Positions 47,686 to 56,523 are shown, numbered from the stretch's first letter. The stretch: 64,000 nucleotides of DNA from Curvibacter lanceolatus ATCC 14669 (GCF_000381265.1 NZ_KB906253.1:558001-622000); one strand, 5' to 3'. Notes: generated from the sequence alone by a model not told the origin. A program made the numbers and translations.

Positions 47686-47726
47686 GTGGAGCTCCTGCTG
47701 TGTGAGTGGGTTGGCAGGGCTGTTTT

Positions 47727-47741
47727 GCAACTTCGGTGCCA
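47727..47741 (-). promoter_or_regulatory. Sigma-54 promoter of nif-linked isc operon
   Basis: On the minus strand it reads TGGCACCGAAGTTGC, an exact TGGCAC-N5-TTGC element, 42 bases upstream of the iscS start codon. This places the Isc-like genes under RpoN control. No perfect TGT-N10-ACA site was found upstream, but a cluster of TTTGT repeats lies at 47780-47815. Confidence 0.85.
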
Positions 47742-47779
47742 CGCGATTTCGTGTCGGCAAGCGTGCTTTTGCGACGCGC

Positions 47780-47815
47780 TTTGTCGCTTCTTTGTCGTTC
47801 CTTTGTTGCATTTGT
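47780..47815. repeat. Phased TTTGT repeats between iscS and nifA
   Basis: TTTGT occurs at 47780, 47791, 47802 and 47811, with spacings of 11, 11 and 9 bases; the first two extend to TTTGTCG and the third to TTTGTTG. TTGTCG is also the left half of the NifA sites found before nifB and nifH. The block lies about 40 bases upstream of the iscS -24 element, so it may be a set of half-sites on one face of the helix. Confidence 0.4.
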
Positions 47816-47975
47816 GAGCGTGCCTGCACCTGCCCGCCGCAGGGCGTGTCGGGTTTGTCGCAATTGAACGGAGGTGGCTGCAGCGGCGGGTGCAGGTGCG
47901 CGAATGTCGTGGCGCGCCGGCCCCATGGACAGTGCTTGCGCAACCGAGTCTTTACAAAGCCGTCAGCCTCGCGAT

Positions 47976-47991
47976 AGGTATATTTTTTGCA
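47976..47991 (+). promoter_or_regulatory. Possible sigma-54 promoter of nifA
   Basis: AGGTATATTTTTTGCA has the invariant GG-N10-GC spacing and a good -12 half (TTTTGCA) but a weak -24 half. It lies 139 bases before the nifA start. Autoactivation or NtrC control of nifA would fit, but a chance match cannot be excluded. Confidence 0.35.
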
Positions 47992-48129
47992 TCTCTGCTC
48001 GCGGGTGGCGCTGCGATCCCGGGTGCCTCCCAAAGCTGGTGCAGGTGGTGTCTGAAATGGTGGCTGCCTGGTGTCCCACAAGGACGCTGGCAGCGCAAAC
48101 CCCGCGATGGCGCACGAGAACGAGGCCCT

Positions 48130-49905
48130 ATGGTGAGCACACACGAATCCGAAGCCCGGCGAGAGCTGCACGCGATCTACGAGGTCAGCAAGACGCTGTC
48201 GACCTCGCTCGACATCGCCAAGACCTTTCGCGAAGCCCTCAATTACCTGCTGCACGCGTGCTCGTGGCGTCGCGCCTTTGTGCTGCTGGGCGAGCCCGAG
48301 GGGCGCCTGCGCGGCCTCTGCTCGGTGGGGCTCACGCGCGAGGAGCAGCAGCGCCTGCATTTCCAGTCGGGCGAAGGCATCGTGGGGCGGGTGTATGCCA
48401 GTGGCGTGCCGGCCGTGGTGCCCGACATCCGCAACGAACCCTTGTTCCTGAACCGCACCGGCGGCGCCGACCAGTCACTGGAGAGCTGTGTGGCCATGCT
48501 GGTCATGCCCATCCGCGCCGACCGACGCACCATCGGCGTGGTGTCGGTCGACTGCCTGAATCCCGGGGCGCGCCGGGTGTTTGCCGAAGACCTGCACCTG
48601 CTCAAGATGGTGGCCACCATGATGGGCCAGGCTTTTCTGCTGCACCGCAGTGTGAGCGCCGCCCACGACTCGCTGCAAAGCGAGGCCCGGCGCATGCACA
48701 AGGCCTTGAAGCCCGTGCAGCTCAGCGACCAGGTGGTGGGCTCGTCGCCACCCATGCTGGCGGTGTTCGCCCAGGTCGAGCAGGTGGCGGCGGCCCGCAC
48801 CACCGTGCTGCTGCGCGGCGAGAGCGGCACCGGCAAGGAGGTGATTGCGCGCGCCATCCACAACCTGTCGCCCCGGCGCAACGAGGCCTTTGTCTGCGTC
48901 AACTGCGCCGCGCTGACCGAGTCGCTGCTGGAGAGCGAGCTGTTCGGCCACGAGAAGGGCGCCTTCACGGGCGCCCAGGGCCAGCGCAAGGGGCGATTCG
49001 AGATGGCCCATGGCGGCACCTTGTTTCTGGACGAGATCGGCGACATCTCCGCCTCGTTCCAGGCCAAGCTGCTGCGTGTGCTGCAGGAGCGCGTGTTCGA
49101 GCGTGTGGGCGGGGCCTCGCAGGTGAAGGTCGATGTGCGCCTGATCCTGGCCACCAACCGCAATCTGGAGCGCATGGTGCAGGCCGGCGAGTTCCGCGCC
49201 GACCTGTACTACCGCATCAACGTCATCAGCATCCAGCTGCCGCCCTTGCGCGAGCGCCGTGGCGACATCCCGGCCATGGCCCAGCACTTTCTGGACCGCT
49301 TCAACCGCGAGAACGGGCGCCAGTCCCGCTTTGACGTGTCGGCCGTGCGCGTGCTGTCGAGCTGCTACTGGCCCGGCAATGTGCGCGAGCTGGAGAACTG
49401 CGTGGAACGCACGGCCACCATGGCCGGCGATGGCGTGATCACCGACCTGGCCTTTCCGTGCCGTGAAAACCGCTGCCTGACCCAGGTGCTGCACCACATC
49501 GAGCGCGAAGACGCCGTGCGCCCGGGCCGCCACGGGGTGATCCCGATCCATGAGGTGCCACTGGCGCGCGCCGGCCAACCTGCTGAGGCGGGCGCGGTGC
49601 TGCCTGCGCCCCCGTCGTTGCCGCCCACGGCGTCGGACGCCTTGCCCGAGGCCACCGGCCACGCGGATCACGAGCACCTCGATGACGATGGGCTGGACGC
49701 GGACGACGCGCTGCAAGGCCTGCCCGGCGGCCAGCCCGCCCCGGCCAACGCCGACGGCAAGCCCGAGGGCGAGCGCGAACGCCTGATCTGGGCCATGGAG
49801 CGCTGTGGCTGGGTGCAGGCCAAGGCGGCGCGGCTGCTCAAGATCTCGCCGCGGCAGATGGGCTATGCCTTGCGCAAGCACGGCATTGAGGTGCGCAAGT
49901 TCTGA
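48130..49905 (+). CDS. nifA: NifA, sigma-54-dependent activator, oxygen-responsive type
   Basis: A 591-residue enhancer-binding protein. The GAF domain covers about residues 25-170. The AAA+ domain covers about 200-425 with Walker A GESGTGKE (230-237), the sigma-54 contact loop GAFTGA (277-282) and Walker B LFLDEIG. The Fis-type helix-turn-helix is at 561-588. Cysteines 412, 424, 444 and 449 are spaced C-x11-C-x19-C-x4-C, the arrangement required for oxygen-sensitive NifA of Bradyrhizobium and related bacteria. A Pro/Asp-rich linker (480-548) precedes the DNA-binding part. The start is supported by GAGG upstream. No nifL is adjacent. Confidence 0.96.
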   Translation: MVSTHESEARRELHAIYEVSKTLSTSLDIAKTFREALNYLLHACSWRRAFVLLGEPEGRLRGLCSVGLTREEQQRLHFQSGEGIVGRVYASGVPAVVPDIRNEPLFLNRTGGADQSLESCVAMLVMPIRADRRTIGVVSVDCLNPGARRVFAEDLHLLKMVATMMGQAFLLHRSVSAAHDSLQSEARRMHKALKPVQLSDQVVGSSPPMLAVFAQVEQVAAARTTVLLRGESGTGKEVIARAIHNLSPRRNEAFVCVNCAALTESLLESELFGHEKGAFTGAQGQRKGRFEMAHGGTLFLDEIGDISASFQAKLLRVLQERVFERVGGASQVKVDVRLILATNRNLERMVQAGEFRADLYYRINVISIQLPPLRERRGDIPAMAQHFLDRFNRENGRQSRFDVSAVRVLSSCYWPGNVRELENCVERTATMAGDGVITDLAFPCRENRCLTQVLHHIEREDAVRPGRHGVIPIHEVPLARAGQPAEAGAVLPAPPSLPPTASDALPEATGHADHEHLDDDGLDADDALQGLPGGQPAPANADGKPEGERERLIWAMERCGWVQAKAARLLKISPRQMGYALRKHGIEVRKF

Positions 49906-49989
49906 ACGGGGCGGCCCTGGCCCCTTGTGCGTCCCTTGTGCGTCCCGTGTCCTGTCTTTGTCGCCCCCTTGTCATCCCTGTGTGCGCTT

Positions 49990-50005
49990 TGTCGCAAGCC
50001 TGACA
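49990..50005. promoter_or_regulatory. NifA upstream activator site 1 (nifB)
   Basis: TGTCGCAAGCCTGACA matches TGT-N10-ACA, and the flanks extend it to TTGTCG at the left and GACAA at the right, a near-symmetric dyad. It lies 95 bases upstream of the nifB -24 element in a 255-base gap free of genes. Confidence 0.8.
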
Positions 50006-50029
50006 AGCGCCCCGCCTCCCTGTCCGGGC

Positions 50030-50045
50030 TGTCGTGACACCGACA
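50030..50045. promoter_or_regulatory. NifA upstream activator site 2 (nifB)
   Basis: TGTCGTGACACCGACA matches TGT-N10-ACA. It is 40 bases downstream of the first site, about four helical turns, so the two could be bound on the same face. It lies 55 bases upstream of the -24 element. Confidence 0.65.
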
Positions 50046-50099
50046 CCAGCCAACACCCTACAAAGAAGACAAGCTGTTGATTTAAAAGAAGTTTTTAGG

Positions 50100-50115
50100 T
50101 GGCATGGATTTGGCT
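50100..50115 (+). promoter_or_regulatory. Sigma-54 promoter of nifB operon
   Basis: TGGCATGGATTTGGCT has GG and GC separated by exactly ten bases and a full TGGCA half. Transcription would start near 50126, leaving a leader of about 35 bases with AAGGA before the nifB start. It drives the long plus-strand operon. Confidence 0.75.
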
Positions 50116-50160
50116 AAAGAAGCCTGAGGCCGCCACTCCAGGTGGCCAGGAAGGATCTCC

Positions 50161-51768
50161 ATGCAATCCGCTTCCCCCGCCAGCAGCACCCCACCCGCCG
50201 TCGCCTTTGTGGGCATTGGACAGATCAAACGCCTGGGCGACCCCCTGGACATCCCGGCCCCCTCGGGGGGCTGCAGCACCGAAGGCGGCGAGGGCAAGGC
50301 CAGTTGTGGCTCCTCCGGCGGCCCCGAGGACATGCCGCCCGAGATCTGGGAGAAGGTCAAGAACCACCCCTGCTACTCCGAAGAGGCGCACCACCACTAC
50401 GCCCGCATGCACGTGGCCGTGGCCCCGGCCTGCAACATCCAGTGCAATTACTGCAACCGCAAGTACGACTGCAGCAACGAGTCGCGCCCCGGCGTGGTCA
50501 GCCAGAAGCTCACCCCCGAGCAGGCCGTGAAGAAGGTGGTCACCGTGGCCAGCGAAATCCCGCAGATGACCGTGCTGGGCATCGCCGGCCCGGGCGACTC
50601 GCTGGCCAACCCCAAGAAGACCTTCGACACCTTCCGCATGCTGCAGGAGCAGGCCCCCGACATCAAGCTGTGCCTGTCCACCAACGGCCTGGCCCTGCCG
50701 GATCTGGTCGATGAGATCTGCCGCTACAACATCGACCACGTCACCATCACCATCAACATGGTCGACCCCGAGGTGGGGGCCAAGATCTACCCCTGGATCT
50801 TCTGGGACCACCGTCGCATCACGGGCATCGAGGCGGCCCGCATCCTGCACGAGCGCCAGATGCTGGGGCTGGAGATGCTGACCGCACGCGGCGTGCTCAC
50901 CAAGATCAACTCGGTGCTGATCCCCGGCGTGAACGACCAGCACCTGATCGAAGTGAACCGCGAGGTCAAGAAGCGCGGCGCCTTTCTGCACAACATCATG
51001 CCCCTGATCTCCGAGGCCGAGCACGGCACGGTGTTCGGCCTGACCGGCCAGCGTGGCCCCACCGCGCAAGAGCTCAAGGCCGTGCAGGACGCCTGTGCCG
51101 GCGGTGCCAACCTGATGCGCCACTGCCGCCAGTGCCGCGCCGATGCGGTGGGCCTGCTGGGCGAAGACCGCAGCGAAGAGTTCACCCAGGACAAGATCGA
51201 CCAGATGGAGGTGGTGTACGACCTGGACCGCCGCCGCAGCTACCAGGAGCAGGTCGAGATCGAGCGCCAGGCCCAGCACCAGGCCAAGCAAATGGCCTTG
51301 CAGATGGCCCTGGCCGGCGCCAGCGCGCTGCCGGTGGACGACCTGAAGCTGCTGGTGGCCGTGGCCACCCAGGGCGGGGGCCGCGTCAACGAGCATTTCG
51401 GCCACGTCACCGAGTTCCAGATCTACGAGGTCTCGGCCCAGCAGACCCTGTTCGTGGGCCACCGCCGGGTTGACCTGTACTGCCAGGGCGGCTATGGCGA
51501 CGACGAGCAACTGCCTTCGGTGGTGCGCGCCATCAACGACTGCCATGCCGTGCTGGTGTCCAAGATCGGTGCCTGCCCGCGCGATGAGCTGTCGGCTGCC
51601 GGCATCGAGCCGGTGGATGCCTATGCGGGCGAGTTCATCGAGAAGGCCGTGCTCGGGTGGTTCAACGACTACCGCAGCCGCGTGGCCAGCGGCGCCTTGG
51701 TGCACCAGCACCGCGGTGACGCCCAGATCCGCCAAGGCGCCTTCACCGGCGCGCAGCAGGCGGCCTGA
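50161..51768 (+). CDS. nifB: NifB, FeMo-cofactor core synthase (radical SAM)
   Basis: A 535-residue enzyme making NifB-co, the 8Fe-9S-C precursor of FeMo-cofactor. The radical SAM motif C91-x3-C95-x2-C98 ([14 protein letters not shown]) is intact, with further cysteines (C38, C49, C71, C104 and later CRQCR) available for the auxiliary clusters. From about residue 395 a NifX/NafY-like domain follows ([18 protein letters not shown]), giving the fused two-domain form. AAGGA precedes the start. First gene of the operon running to at least 59,640. Confidence 0.96.
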   Translation: MQSASPASSTPPAVAFVGIGQIKRLGDPLDIPAPSGGCSTEGGEGKASCGSSGGPEDMPPEIWEKVKNHPCYSEEAHHHYARMHVAVAPACNIQCNYCNRKYDCSNESRPGVVSQKLTPEQAVKKVVTVASEIPQMTVLGIAGPGDSLANPKKTFDTFRMLQEQAPDIKLCLSTNGLALPDLVDEICRYNIDHVTITINMVDPEVGAKIYPWIFWDHRRITGIEAARILHERQMLGLEMLTARGVLTKINSVLIPGVNDQHLIEVNREVKKRGAFLHNIMPLISEAEHGTVFGLTGQRGPTAQELKAVQDACAGGANLMRHCRQCRADAVGLLGEDRSEEFTQDKIDQMEVVYDLDRRRSYQEQVEIERQAQHQAKQMALQMALAGASALPVDDLKLLVAVATQGGGRVNEHFGHVTEFQIYEVSAQQTLFVGHRRVDLYCQGGYGDDEQLPSVVRAINDCHAVLVSKIGACPRDELSAAGIEPVDAYAGEFIEKAVLGWFNDYRSRVASGALVHQHRGDAQIRQGAFTGAQQAA

Positions 51769-51846
51769 GGCCCGCCGGCCTCCCTGTGGCCCTCCCTGGC
51801 CCCCGCTTTTTCAACCCCACTTTCATCCAAGCAAAGGAGCGTCATC

Positions 51847-52041
51847 ATGGCTTTGAAGATCATCGGTTCCACCTGCACCGGCTGCTCGGCCTGCGAGCCT
51901 GAATGCCCCAACGTCGCGATCCGCGAAAAAGGCGGCACCTATGTCATCGACCCCAAGAAGTGCACCGAATGCGAAGGGCAGTTCGACTCGCCCCAGTGCG
52001 TGGCCGTGTGCCCCGTCGACGGCTGCATCGTGAAGGCCTGA
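51847..52041 (+). CDS. fdxN: FdxN-type 2[4Fe-4S] ferredoxin
   Basis: A 64-residue bacterial-type ferredoxin. Cluster motifs are [12 protein letters not shown] (C-x2-C-x2-C-x3-C) and [18 protein letters not shown], where the second has the eight-residue insertion typical of nif-linked FdxN. It probably passes electrons to nitrogenase reductase or to NifB. It lies 78 bases after nifB with GGAG upstream, and two bases before the next gene. Confidence 0.94.
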   Translation: MALKIIGSTCTGCSACEPECPNVAIREKGGTYVIDPKKCTECEGQFDSPQCVAVCPVDGCIVKA

Positions 52042-52042
52042 C

Positions 52043-52444
52043 ATGCTGCCCAACATTCAAATCACCGCCGCCGCCGACAAATTCATGCGGCGCATCGTCC
52101 GCTTCTCGGGCCTGCCCGAGGGCGCAGGTTTCAGGCTGCTGGTCAGCGAAGGCGGCTGCTCGGGCTACAACGCCGAGTTCAGCGCCGAACCGGCCCCGCG
52201 TGAAGGCGAGCAGACCCTGGAACACCAGGGCCTGAAGATCTTCCTGCCGGCCGAAAGCCGCCTGCTGCTCGATGGCGTGACCATGGACTTTGCCGACACC
52301 CCGACCAAGTCCGGCCTCACCTTCGTCAACCCCAAGCAGTCGGCCTGTGCCTGCAGCAGCAGTGCCGAGGCCGCGCCCCCGGGCGTGGCGCGCATCGAGA
52401 TCGGCTCGATCAGCCGCGGCCGCCCGGCCAGCCTGCTGTCCTGA
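52043..52444 (+). CDS. Nif-linked A-type Fe-S carrier (NifIscA-like)
   Basis: A 133-residue HesB/IscA-family protein. It has GGCSGYNAEF and a CACSSS C-terminal pair, so three cysteines remain but the CGCG spacing is altered to CAC. A non-family C-terminal tail of about 25 residues ends the protein. This is the third A-type carrier in the region and the one tied to the nifB operon, where similar genes are frequent. It probably carries clusters to NifB or nitrogenase proteins. Confidence 0.87.
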   Translation: MLPNIQITAAADKFMRRIVRFSGLPEGAGFRLLVSEGGCSGYNAEFSAEPAPREGEQTLEHQGLKIFLPAESRLLLDGVTMDFADTPTKSGLTFVNPKQSACACSSSAEAAPPGVARIEIGSISRGRPASLLS

Positions 52445-52459
52445 CGCAGGGCCCGCGCC

Positions 52460-53032
52460 ATGAGCTTCGCCCCCCTGGCTTTCGACGAACAGGCGCTGGC
52501 GGCCTTTGCCGACAGCGTGGTGGGCGCCGGCCTGGGGCCCGAAGCCCTGGCCTTGATCGAACAGGCAGGCCAGTTGCGCGAGCAACCCGAGGCGGCCCTG
52601 CGCTGCCTGCAACAGGCCCGGCAGCTGGCCCCGCGCCACCCGGTGCCGGTGATTGCCGTGTACCGCTTTCATTTTTATGCACACGAGCTGACCCTGGCCC
52701 GCGCCGCCGGCGAAGACGCCCTGGCCATGGCGCGCCACGCGCTGGGCCCGGACTTTGGCGATGTGCCGCCCAGCGACGAGGCCACCCGCCACGACGCCGC
52801 GGTGCGCTTCTACCTCTTCACCCTCAAGGGCCTGGCCTACCTCAACCTGCGCCTGGGCGACTGGCCCCAGGCCTGGCTGATGCTGGGCGAGCTGCGCCGG
52901 CTGGACCCGGCAGACCATGTCGGTGGCTCGCTGCTGCTGCAGGTGCTGGAGCGCCGCGAGGCCGGCGAAGACCCCGACACCCCGCTGTGGCAAGAGGGCG
53001 ACCCGGTGCGCGGCTGGAGGCCCCGCTCATGA
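52460..53032 (+). CDS. TPR-like nif-operon protein of unknown function
   Basis: A 190-residue helical protein. Segments such as PEAALRCLQQARQLAPRHPV and GLAYLNLRLGDWPQAWLMLG look like tetratricopeptide repeats, suggesting a protein-protein interaction role. No catalytic motif is seen. It lies 16 bases after the A-type carrier gene and overlaps the LRV gene by four bases (ATGA), so it is an integral member of the nifB operon. A related gene is commonly placed here in betaproteobacterial nif clusters, to my recollection. Confidence 0.75.
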   Translation: MSFAPLAFDEQALAAFADSVVGAGLGPEALALIEQAGQLREQPEAALRCLQQARQLAPRHPVPVIAVYRFHFYAHELTLARAAGEDALAMARHALGPDFGDVPPSDEATRHDAAVRFYLFTLKGLAYLNLRLGDWPQAWLMLGELRRLDPADHVGGSLLLQVLERREAGEDPDTPLWQEGDPVRGWRPRS

Positions 53033-53886
53033 GCACCGCTGACGCCGCTGAATCGACAGAAGCCGCTGACGTCTCTGACGTGGATATCCCGCTGCGGCAC
53101 TGGTCAGGTGCTGCCCTGGACTGCGGCACCTGCGCGCAGCGCGATCTGCTGCAGCGCCCACCCCGCCAGGGCTGCCAGCCCGGCCACGCCTGCCTGCACG
53201 ATGCCTACGCCCGGCGCATCAGCCGCTTTCTGAGCTGGCACCCCGGGCTGGCCGACGCCCAGTTGCAGCACCCGTATTTCGAAGTGCGTGCGATCGCTGT
53301 GCGCCACGCCAGCGTGTTCCGCCTGCCGGCCCTGCTGGGTGACCCCGATGAGACCGTGCGCATGCAGGTGGTGCAAAGGCTGCCGATCGCCCAACTGCTG
53401 GCCCACCTGCCCATGCTGGCGCAGGACCCGCACCGCGAGGTGCGCCTGCGCGTGGCCCAGCGCATCGATCCTGCCCAATTGGGCCCGTTGCTGCGCGACC
53501 CCGACTATGGCGTGCGCGAATGCGTGGCGGCCCGGCTGCCGCTGCCCCTGCTGAGCGCGCTGGCCCACGACCCCGACCGGGCGGTGCGCCTGCGCGTGGC
53601 GCAGCGGCTGGAGATGCCCGCGCTGTTGGCCCTGGCCGACGACCCCGAAGGCGAGGTGCGCCGCGCCGTGGCCCAGCGCCTGCCCACCGCCTTGCTGCCC
53701 CGGCTGCTGGGCGACCCCGACTGGCGCGTGCGCTGGGAGGTGGCCCAGCGTGCCGCCCCCGCCGCCCTGGCCCCCTTGCTGAACGACGACGACCCCGAGG
53801 TGCGCGCGGCCGCCCGCCAGCGCCTGCCTCTGGCCCCGGCCCCCCAGGCTGGCCCCTCCACCCACCGGAGCAACGCCCATGGCTGA
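53029..53886 (+). CDS. LRV (leucine-rich repeat variant) Fe-S protein
   Basis: A 285-residue protein. After an acidic lead of about 30 residues come four cysteines in LDCGTCAQRDLL and QGCQPGHACLHD that should bind a 4Fe-4S cluster. About eight 24-residue repeats then follow with the pattern DP(D/E)xxVRxxVAxRLPxxLLxxL, the LRV superhelix first described for an Azotobacter nif-linked protein. The role is unknown. It overlaps both neighbours (four bases upstream, eight bases downstream with nifZ), indicating tight co-expression. Confidence 0.88.
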   Translation: MSTADAAESTEAADVSDVDIPLRHWSGAALDCGTCAQRDLLQRPPRQGCQPGHACLHDAYARRISRFLSWHPGLADAQLQHPYFEVRAIAVRHASVFRLPALLGDPDETVRMQVVQRLPIAQLLAHLPMLAQDPHREVRLRVAQRIDPAQLGPLLRDPDYGVRECVAARLPLPLLSALAHDPDRAVRLRVAQRLEMPALLALADDPEGEVRRAVAQRLPTALLPRLLGDPDWRVRWEVAQRAAPAALAPLLNDDDPEVRAAARQRLPLAPAPQAGPSTHRSNAHG

Positions 53887-54244
53887 CATCAACCGTGACG
53901 ATGACCTGATCGAGATCGCCTCGCCCCCGCGCTTCGGCTTTGGCGAGCGGGTGGTGGCGCGCTCGGTGGTGCGCAACGACGGCACCTACAACGGCCTGGA
54001 CATCGGCGCCGTGCTGGTGCAGCGCGGCGAGATCGGCTACGTCACCCAGATCAACACCTTTTTGCAGCAGTTCTACATCTACGCCGTCGATTTTGTCGAC
54101 TCGGGCCACCGGGTCGGCATGCGGGCCAAGGAACTGTGCACCCTGGACCACCTGCCCGACGAGGTGCTGCAGCAACTGGGCGACAAGGCCCAGGCGCTGA
54201 ACCACCTGGGCCTGCCACCCGCCCCCAAGGAGGACCTGCCATGA
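53879..54244 (+). CDS. nifZ: NifZ, MoFe protein P-cluster maturation factor
   Basis: A 121-residue NifZ protein with the family core FGFGERVVARSVVRNDGTYN, VQRGEIGYVTQINTFLQQ and YAVDFVDSGHRVGMRAKEL. NifZ helps form the second P-cluster of the MoFe protein. A second, shorter NifZ-domain gene overlaps its stop codon, so the operon has two tandem copies. Confidence 0.94.
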   Translation: MADINRDDDLIEIASPPRFGFGERVVARSVVRNDGTYNGLDIGAVLVQRGEIGYVTQINTFLQQFYIYAVDFVDSGHRVGMRAKELCTLDHLPDEVLQQLGDKAQALNHLGLPPAPKEDLP

Positions 54245-54534
54245 CCACCCCCCCACTGCCGATCGAAGCCCGCAGCGCCGTGTATGCCTGGGGCCAGCGC
54301 GTGATTGCGCTGGACGACCTGGTCAACGACGGCAGCCACCCCGAGTGCGCCCCCGATGCCCTGCTGGCGCCGCGCGGCAGCGTGGGCGAGGTGGTCAACA
54401 TCGGACACGCCGTCGAGCTCAACGAGCCCGTCTACCTGGTGCAGTTTGCCCATGCCGTGGTGGGCTGCCTGGAGGTCGAACTGGCCCCGGCCCCGGCCGG
54501 CCTGCTGCCCGAGACCGACGAGGTGCCGGCATGA
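54241..54534 (+). CDS. Second NifZ-domain protein
   Basis: A 97-residue protein. The segment WGQRVIALDDLVNDGSHPE, LLAPRGSVGEVVNIGHAVE, and YLVQFAHAVVGCLEVEL follows the NifZ pattern throughout but is divergent from the preceding nifZ. It starts inside the nifZ stop (ATGA). Duplicated nifZ genes occur in other diazotrophs. The second copy may partner the first or act on another protein. Confidence 0.85.
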   Translation: MTTPPLPIEARSAVYAWGQRVIALDDLVNDGSHPECAPDALLAPRGSVGEVVNIGHAVELNEPVYLVQFAHAVVGCLEVELAPAPAGLLPETDEVPA

Positions 54535-55004
54535 CCGGGCGTTGCGTGGGCGGCGCCCAGGTTCGCCCCCTGCGGCCGCTGCGGCCACCGCAGCAGATAC
54601 GCCAGATGCTGCGCGCCCTGCAGGCGCGCCGGCGTGAGATGCCCTCGGGCATGGCCGCCCAGCCCGCCACCCCGGCAGGCAGCCGCGTGATGGACCTGCT
54701 GATCCGGCAGGTGCAGCGCGTGCTGGGCGAGCGCAGCCGCTACCGCTACGTGAAGCCACGGGTGCTGCGCGAAGGCGAGGGCGTGCGCATCGAAAGCCCC
54801 TGCTGCTCACGCAACATCGACCGCAGCGGCGGCGTGATCGACATCGCCTTGCTGCAGCCCGGCACCTCGCGCGGCGGCCGGGGCTGGACCCTGTATGCCC
54901 GCGACCACACCGCCGGCTGCTGGGCCGCGCAAGCCGAAGACGAGGCGCTGCAACCCCTGCTGGCGCTGCTGTGCCAGGACCCGCAGCGGGTCTTCTGGCC
55001 CTGA
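54531..55004 (+). CDS. Nif-operon protein with DUF3024-like segment
   Basis: A 157-residue protein. The first 50 residues are Arg/Pro-rich. The rest, from about residue 55, reads RYRYVKPRVLREGEGVRIES, CCSRNIDRSGGVIDIALL, WTLYARDHTAGCWA, which resembles the DUF3024 family; this assignment is from memory. The CCS pair could bind metal. It overlaps the second nifZ gene by four bases and precedes nifS by 33 bases. The function is unknown. Confidence 0.7.
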   Translation: MTGRCVGGAQVRPLRPLRPPQQIRQMLRALQARRREMPSGMAAQPATPAGSRVMDLLIRQVQRVLGERSRYRYVKPRVLREGEGVRIESPCCSRNIDRSGGVIDIALLQPGTSRGGRGWTLYARDHTAGCWAAQAEDEALQPLLALLCQDPQRVFWP

Positions 55005-55037
55005 GCGCACCCGCCACCCGCCTGAAACGCAGCACCC

Positions 55038-56192
55038 ATGATCTACCTCGACCACAACGCCACCACCGCGCCCAGCCACGCCGTGCTGCAGGCCATGGCC
55101 CAGGCCATGGCGCAGCACTGGGCCAATGCCTCGTCGCAACACGCGCCAGGGCAAGAGGCGCGCCGCTGCCTGGCCCAGGCGCGGCAGCAGGCGGCCCAGG
55201 CCCTGGGCTGCAAGCCGGCCGAGCTGGTGTTCACCAGCGGCGCGACCGAGTCCAACCAGCTGGCCGTGCGCGGCCTGCTGGCCGGCGCGCCGGTGGGGCG
55301 CCGGCGCGTGCTGTTCAGCCAGGTGGAGCACAGCGCCCACCTGGCCCTGGCCCGCAGCCTGGTGGCCCAGGGGGTGTCGGTGGGCTGGCTGCCGGTGCGG
55401 CCCGACGGGGCACTCGACTTGCGGGCTGCCACTGAGCTGATCAACCCCGAGGTGGCCCTGGTGTCGCTCATGGCCGCCAACAACGAGACCGGCGTGCTGA
55501 TGCCGCTGGCCGAGGTGGCCGCCCTGACGCGCCAGGCCGGCGCGCTGCTGCACACCGACGCCACGCAGTGGCTGGGCAAGCTGCCCTTCCGGTTTGACGA
55601 CTGCGCGGCCGACGCGGTCAGCTTCTCGGCCCACAAGTTCCATGGCCCCAAGGGCGTGGGCGGCCTGCTGCTGCGCCAGGGCCTGGCCTTCCATTCGCCC
55701 GTGCCGGGCAGCCAGGAGCGCGGGCGCCGCGGCGGCACCGAGAACCTGCCCGCCATCGTGGGCCTGGCCACGGCCCTGAGCCAGCTGGGCGATGCGGGGG
55801 CGGTGAACGCCGAAGCCCGCCGCCAGGCCACCCTGCGCGATGCGCTGGAGCAGGGCCTGGCCCAGGCCCTGCCCGAGCTGCAGGTGTGGGGCCAGGGCCT
55901 GGCCCGGCTGCCGGGCACCAGCTACCTGCGTGTGGGCCTGCTGGCGGCCGATACGGTGCTGCAACGCCTGGCCCGCCTCGGCGTGGCGGCCTCGTCGGGC
56001 GCTGCCTGCTCTTCGGGCGGCAGCCAGCCTTCGCATGTGCTGTCGGCCATGGGCGTGCCGCGCGAGCAGGCGCTGGCGGCCGTGCGCCTGTCGATGAGCC
56101 GCGACAGCACGGCCGACGACGTGAACGCCGTGCTGCAAGGCCTGCCGGCCCTGCTGGCGCCGCTGCTGCACGAAGCCCAGGCCTGCCACTGA
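55038..56192 (+). CDS. nifS: NifS, cysteine desulfurase
   Basis: A 384-residue class I cysteine desulfurase. It opens MIYLDHNATTAPSHAVLQAM. The PLP lysine is in SFSAHKFHGPKGVGGLLL and the catalytic cysteine in SSGAACSSGGSQPSHVL. RGGTENLPAIVGLATAL is conserved. It differs clearly from the iscS at 46441, so the region has two desulfurases; this one lies in the nifB operon and is best called NifS. No nifU accompanies it. Confidence 0.93.
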   Translation: MIYLDHNATTAPSHAVLQAMAQAMAQHWANASSQHAPGQEARRCLAQARQQAAQALGCKPAELVFTSGATESNQLAVRGLLAGAPVGRRRVLFSQVEHSAHLALARSLVAQGVSVGWLPVRPDGALDLRAATELINPEVALVSLMAANNETGVLMPLAEVAALTRQAGALLHTDATQWLGKLPFRFDDCAADAVSFSAHKFHGPKGVGGLLLRQGLAFHSPVPGSQERGRRGGTENLPAIVGLATALSQLGDAGAVNAEARRQATLRDALEQGLAQALPELQVWGQGLARLPGTSYLRVGLLAADTVLQRLARLGVAASSGAACSSGGSQPSHVLSAMGVPREQALAAVRLSMSRDSTADDVNAVLQGLPALLAPLLHEAQACH

Positions 56193-56249
56193 AGGCCACG
56201 ACAGCGCTCACCCCCTTCCCTTAACCCCGAACCCAACGAGAGGCCCCCC

Positions 56250-56465
56250 ATGAAAGTCATGATCCGAAAAGACAGCAAAGGCCAGCTCAGTGCCTATGTG
56301 CCCAAGAAGGACCTGGAGGAGCCCATCGTCTCCATGGTCGAGCCCGGCATGTGGGGGGGCCTGGTCACCCTGGGCAATGGCTGGCAGCTTGACTTGCCGG
56401 CCATGGCGCCCGACACGCCACTGCCCATCACCGTCGAGGCCCGCCGCATCGCGGCCGCCGAGTGA
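56250..56465 (+). CDS. nifT: NifT/FixU
   Basis: A 71-residue protein with the complete NifT family sequence: MKVMIRKDSKGQLSAYVPKK, DLEEPIVSMV and WGGLVTLGNGWQLDLPAM. Its function is unknown and knockouts in other species have little effect. GAGAGG lies upstream. It follows nifS after 57 bases. Confidence 0.94.
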   Translation: MKVMIRKDSKGQLSAYVPKKDLEEPIVSMVEPGMWGGLVTLGNGWQLDLPAMAPDTPLPITVEARRIAAAE

Positions 56466-56523
56466 TCTTCAGCTGATCACCGGCTGAATCCGTCCTGATC
56501 CCCCGCCACCCCAGGAGCCCCCC

